Shown here: positions 13,889 through 15,633 of the stretch, in pieces
How the letters are laid out: the number at the start of each line of letters is the position of its first letter
Position numbering within the stretch: the first letter of the stretch is position 1
DNA from: CAYGDT01 sp964348745
Lineage (GTDB): Bacteria; Patescibacteriota; Gracilibacteria; Peribacterales; Peribacteraceae
NCBI GenBank assembly: GCA_964348745.1
Contig: CAYGDT010000032.1
Span: 1 to 15,633 of the forward strand
Length of the DNA stretch: 15,633 nt
Direction: 5' to 3'
Made by a program: the position numbers and the translations under genes
The notes under the pieces: model-generated
What the model saw: the letters and a program-made list of their open reading frames with translations, nothing else
Told to the model about the DNA's origin: nothing
The model's database searches: none

Positions 13889-14798
13889 AGGCGTTCAAAA
13901 GACTATCCCGAACAAAGACAATCTCTTCTGGCGTTGCCTCTTGCACACCGTAAAGGAATTGCACGATCTCCTTTGGCTGGCGCTTCCCAATCCTCCCATG
14001 AATTGTTCTTGCGTTATCAACGACCAATAGTTCACCAGGGCATAACGCGATTTCATGCTCAACTTGCTCAAGGTCCAAACCACACTTCTGATAGAAGGCC
14101 CGTTCATTGTCGAGGCCAACGCGATAATCCACCGGCTTTCCCTCTTGAAACCACTCTCCCATTGTCTTATCAATATGCGATTTGAACTCCCCGAGTCCCG
14201 TCGCTGCGTCCAATACGCGCGCAAAACAGGCTAGGCGACCCGTATTGACCGGCGTAGGGTTTTCCCAGCCATCGCCATACTTACTGACGTAACTAAGAAC
14301 TCTCTCCCTTACCGCGTTATCCCAATCTCTCTGTGCCAGCAAGTGACCCACGTTAACGACCCGCGTCTTTGCGGTTGGGTGCGATCCATACGGACAGTAA
14401 AGCCCTACAAGTGGACAGATCGGCTGGTGCTTAGAGAGCAGGAACGGATGCCCCATGTCGAAGTGAAGTGGCTGAAAGGTCGTCTCCACAACATCCCTAC
14501 ACACCGGAATTTCGTCCACCTTTGCAAGTTGAATGCGATCAAATAGACACCCTAACTCGATTGTTGACCGTGCCGCAGATGCGCAATCTTCAAGTTTAAT
14601 GTACGCGTCATAGGCAGTTTCAATGTTGTCAAAGACGACATAGCCGTCTCGGTATAACTTTGCGGGCAGATCCAATCCTTGCGCCATAGGTTGGTGCGTC
14701 TTATCAAACAACAGTTCCTGAGAATGCTCAGTAAGCACCGCATGAAACTGTCGGTGGCTTAGAGGCTTACGAGGCGTGGGTTGGACAACTGGCATCAT
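13833..14798 (-). CDS. TauD-like Fe(II)/2-oxoglutarate dioxygenase, 321 aa
   Basis: Probably hydroxylates a small molecule using oxygen and 2-oxoglutarate. The facial triad is visible: His112-x-Asp114 in 'LHFDMGHPF' and the distal His267 in 'DNARTIHGRIGKR', with Arg269 or Arg273 as candidates for binding 2-oxoglutarate. A 'PGELLVVDN' strand before the distal His is typical of the TauD/TfdA and clavaminate synthase-like group. Length (about 320) fits. No signal peptide or membrane segment. Two adjacent ATGs occur (14798 and 14795); an AGGA lies about 10 nt before the first. Oxygen-dependent enzymes of this type often act in amino-acid or natural-product hydroxylation; the substrate cannot be told. 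Its 3' end overlaps the ferredoxin gene by 56 bp. Confidence 0.8.
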   Translation of the reverse strand: MMPVVQPTPRKPLSHRQFHAVLTEHSQELLFDKTHQPMAQGLDLPAKLYRDGYVVFDNIETAYDAYIKLEDCASAARSTIELGCLFDRIQLAKVDEIPVCRDVVETTFQPLHFDMGHPFLLSKHQPICPLVGLYCPYGSHPTAKTRVVNVGHLLAQRDWDNAVRERVLSYVSKYGDGWENPTPVNTGRLACFARVLDAATGLGEFKSHIDKTMGEWFQEGKPVDYRVGLDNERAFYQKCGLDLEQVEHEIALCPGELLVVDNARTIHGRIGKRQPKEIVQFLYGVQEATPEEIVFVRDSLLNAFTQNHYCQDSREAVASVL

Positions 14799-15157
14799 GC
14801 GTGGGGAATCCTTTCATCATGGTTGTGAATCCATACTCGAGCCGAACGTCCCCTTCGGTACGCGGCCAAGAGAATGAGCTTCATGCTCTGCCGAGACTGT
14901 GGAAGACCAGAGGTGGACCATAGACGAGCGACTGTCGCTGCCTACAGCATATTCGACGGAAGCAAGATACTAGCACAAGATGTTGTGGCGTCAACCCATT
15001 AGCTGACCCAGTTTACTAGTCGTAACGCGAGCCGTTGCTCGCCCACTAGAGCCCCCTCTAAAGCGGCTCATTTTCATGTGTCGGAAATGGCGTCAGATTA
15101 CGTCAGTACGCTAAGCAAGCGTAGTGATGACCATGTGGCATTTCGCCGCAGATCCTC
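14799..15157. other. 359-bp region without a supported gene, with stem-loops
   Basis: Only a doubtful 42-codon frame (ATG 14874 to TAG 15002, with a CRDCGRPE start) is found. Structure is clearer: GCGAGC (15027-15032) pairs perfectly with GCTCGC (15037-15042) around CGTT, and CTAGT/ACTAG (15016-15020, 15045-15049) extend it after an interior loop. TACGCT (15107-15112) pairs with AGCGTA (15118-15123). Either may be a terminator or structured RNA, without T-runs. The dioxygenase promoter should lie at the left edge, but no strong boxes are seen. Confidence 0.4.
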
Positions 15158-15418
15158 GTGGCTCGTGCCATTCCGTACCGATGGTTAACTCCGGGCCAAG
15201 ACTTCACGAGTTGTGTCAGTCAACGATTCCGGTTGCCAACCATCGAATTGCTTTCCATGCATCCCTGGCGACCAGACGAGCCGCGCATCGAGCTGTCGCT
15301 CGGCGAAAAACCAAAGGGCTTCCTTTGCTCCGGCGATAACATCAATCTTCGCGTAACTAAGGAACCCACGACACTCGCGACTGACGGCGACGACTTGAAA
15401 AATGATCACATGGGCTAA
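15158..15418 (+). CDS. Tentative hypothetical protein, 86 aa (strand uncertain)
   Basis: A GTG-initiated frame with a protein-like sequence (RFRLPTIELLSMHPWRPDEP), no membrane segment and no motif. The opposite strand over 15185-15409 is also open for 74 codons and reads equally well (SYAKIDVIAGAKEALWFFAE). Third-position GC is similar in both (by rough count, just over 60%), so I cannot decide which strand codes. No ribosome binding site is seen for either. At most one is likely to be a gene. Confidence 0.3.
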   Translation: MARAIPYRWLTPGQDFTSCVSQRFRLPTIELLSMHPWRPDEPRIELSLGEKPKGFLCSGDNINLRVTKEPTTLATDGDDLKNDHMG

Positions 15419-15633
15419 AACTAAAATTGGCTAAAATAAGCCCAATGACACAAATTCTATTTAGCCGAGTTCACTTAATTTTTTTCAAAATTAAAATGCA
15501 TGTTGGCTAAATCGCACGAGACAAAATAAGTTAGTTATTCTTTGAGATCAAAAATTGGCTTATTTTGGTCAACCAAAAGTGCCTAACTTTCTTCAAAGTT
15601 GGCCGGTTTTGGTCAGTATCAATCTTGTATTTT
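15411..15633. repeat. AT-rich terminal region with GGCTAAA repeats and stem-loops
   Basis: Copies of GGCTAAA(A/T) occur at about 15413, 15429 and 15504, with inverted TTTAGCC near 15464 and TTGGCTTATTTT near 15555. ATTGGCT...AGCCCAAT around 15427-15446 forms a hairpin with one bulge. TTTTGGT (15563-15569) and ACCAAAA (15572-15578) are a perfect inverted repeat, and 15573-15612 folds into an 18-position stem with two mismatches and a CTTC loop. Possible roles are an origin-like iteron set, an element end or a regulatory region. No gene is visible. Confidence 0.55.

Noticed and set aside
1..15633. CRISPR array
   Set aside because: No set of regularly spaced short direct repeats was seen; the GGCTAAA copies at the right end are irregularly spaced and partly inverted.

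Overview
The window reads as three blocks. (1) Bases 1 to about 3640 are about 50% GC and look like a resident chromosome: a minus-strand tRNA-Arg, two small or charged hypothetical proteins, a large exported protein with an S-layer homology (SLH) domain and a Cys-rich repeat, and a plus-strand tRNA-Gln. The SLH plus 'CGDG...EQCDDGN' architecture, TATACT-type promoters placed directly at start codons, and the gene style suggest a Candidate Phyla Radiation bacterium such as Peregrinibacteria. This is an inference from style, not a phylogenetic placement.

(2) Bases about 3640 to 9870, immediately downstream of the tRNA-Gln, look like an acquired defence island. A plus-strand ApeA-like HEPN RNase gene converges, with no gap, on a minus-strand cluster. 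In transcription order the cluster encodes a superfamily 2 helicase with a C-terminal PD-(D/E)XK nuclease (type III restriction-like), a membrane-anchored beta-domain protein, a ComEC-like metallo-beta-lactamase (MBL) fold hydrolase, and a four-helix membrane protein. The tight spacing of helicase to membrane protein (18 bp) and MBL to 4TM protein (20 bp) suggests co-transcribed pairs. A nucleic-acid-processing helicase-nuclease, an MBL effector or signal hydrolase and a membrane effector resemble known multi-gene anti-phage systems, but I do not recognise this exact four-gene set.

(3) From about 9870 to 15633 the DNA changes character. The helicase's expected N-terminus is missing and is replaced by sequence that does not look like its family. 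What follows is a mosaic of short, mostly unrecognised reading frames on both strands, a perfect 400-bp direct repeat (10852-11251 and 12838-13237), a membrane protein whose reading frame appears to shift, a seven-iron FdxA-type ferredoxin, and a TauD-like Fe(II)/2-oxoglutarate dioxygenase converging on the ferredoxin. These genes are not typical of Candidate Phyla Radiation genomes and suggest a different donor, perhaps a planctomycete or another free-living bacterium. The last 215 bases are AT-rich and full of short repeats and stem-loops. Either a rearrangement hot-spot with imported DNA or a chimeric metagenome contig would explain block 3. The sequence alone cannot decide, so genes beyond 9870 should not be assigned to the same organism without read-level support.
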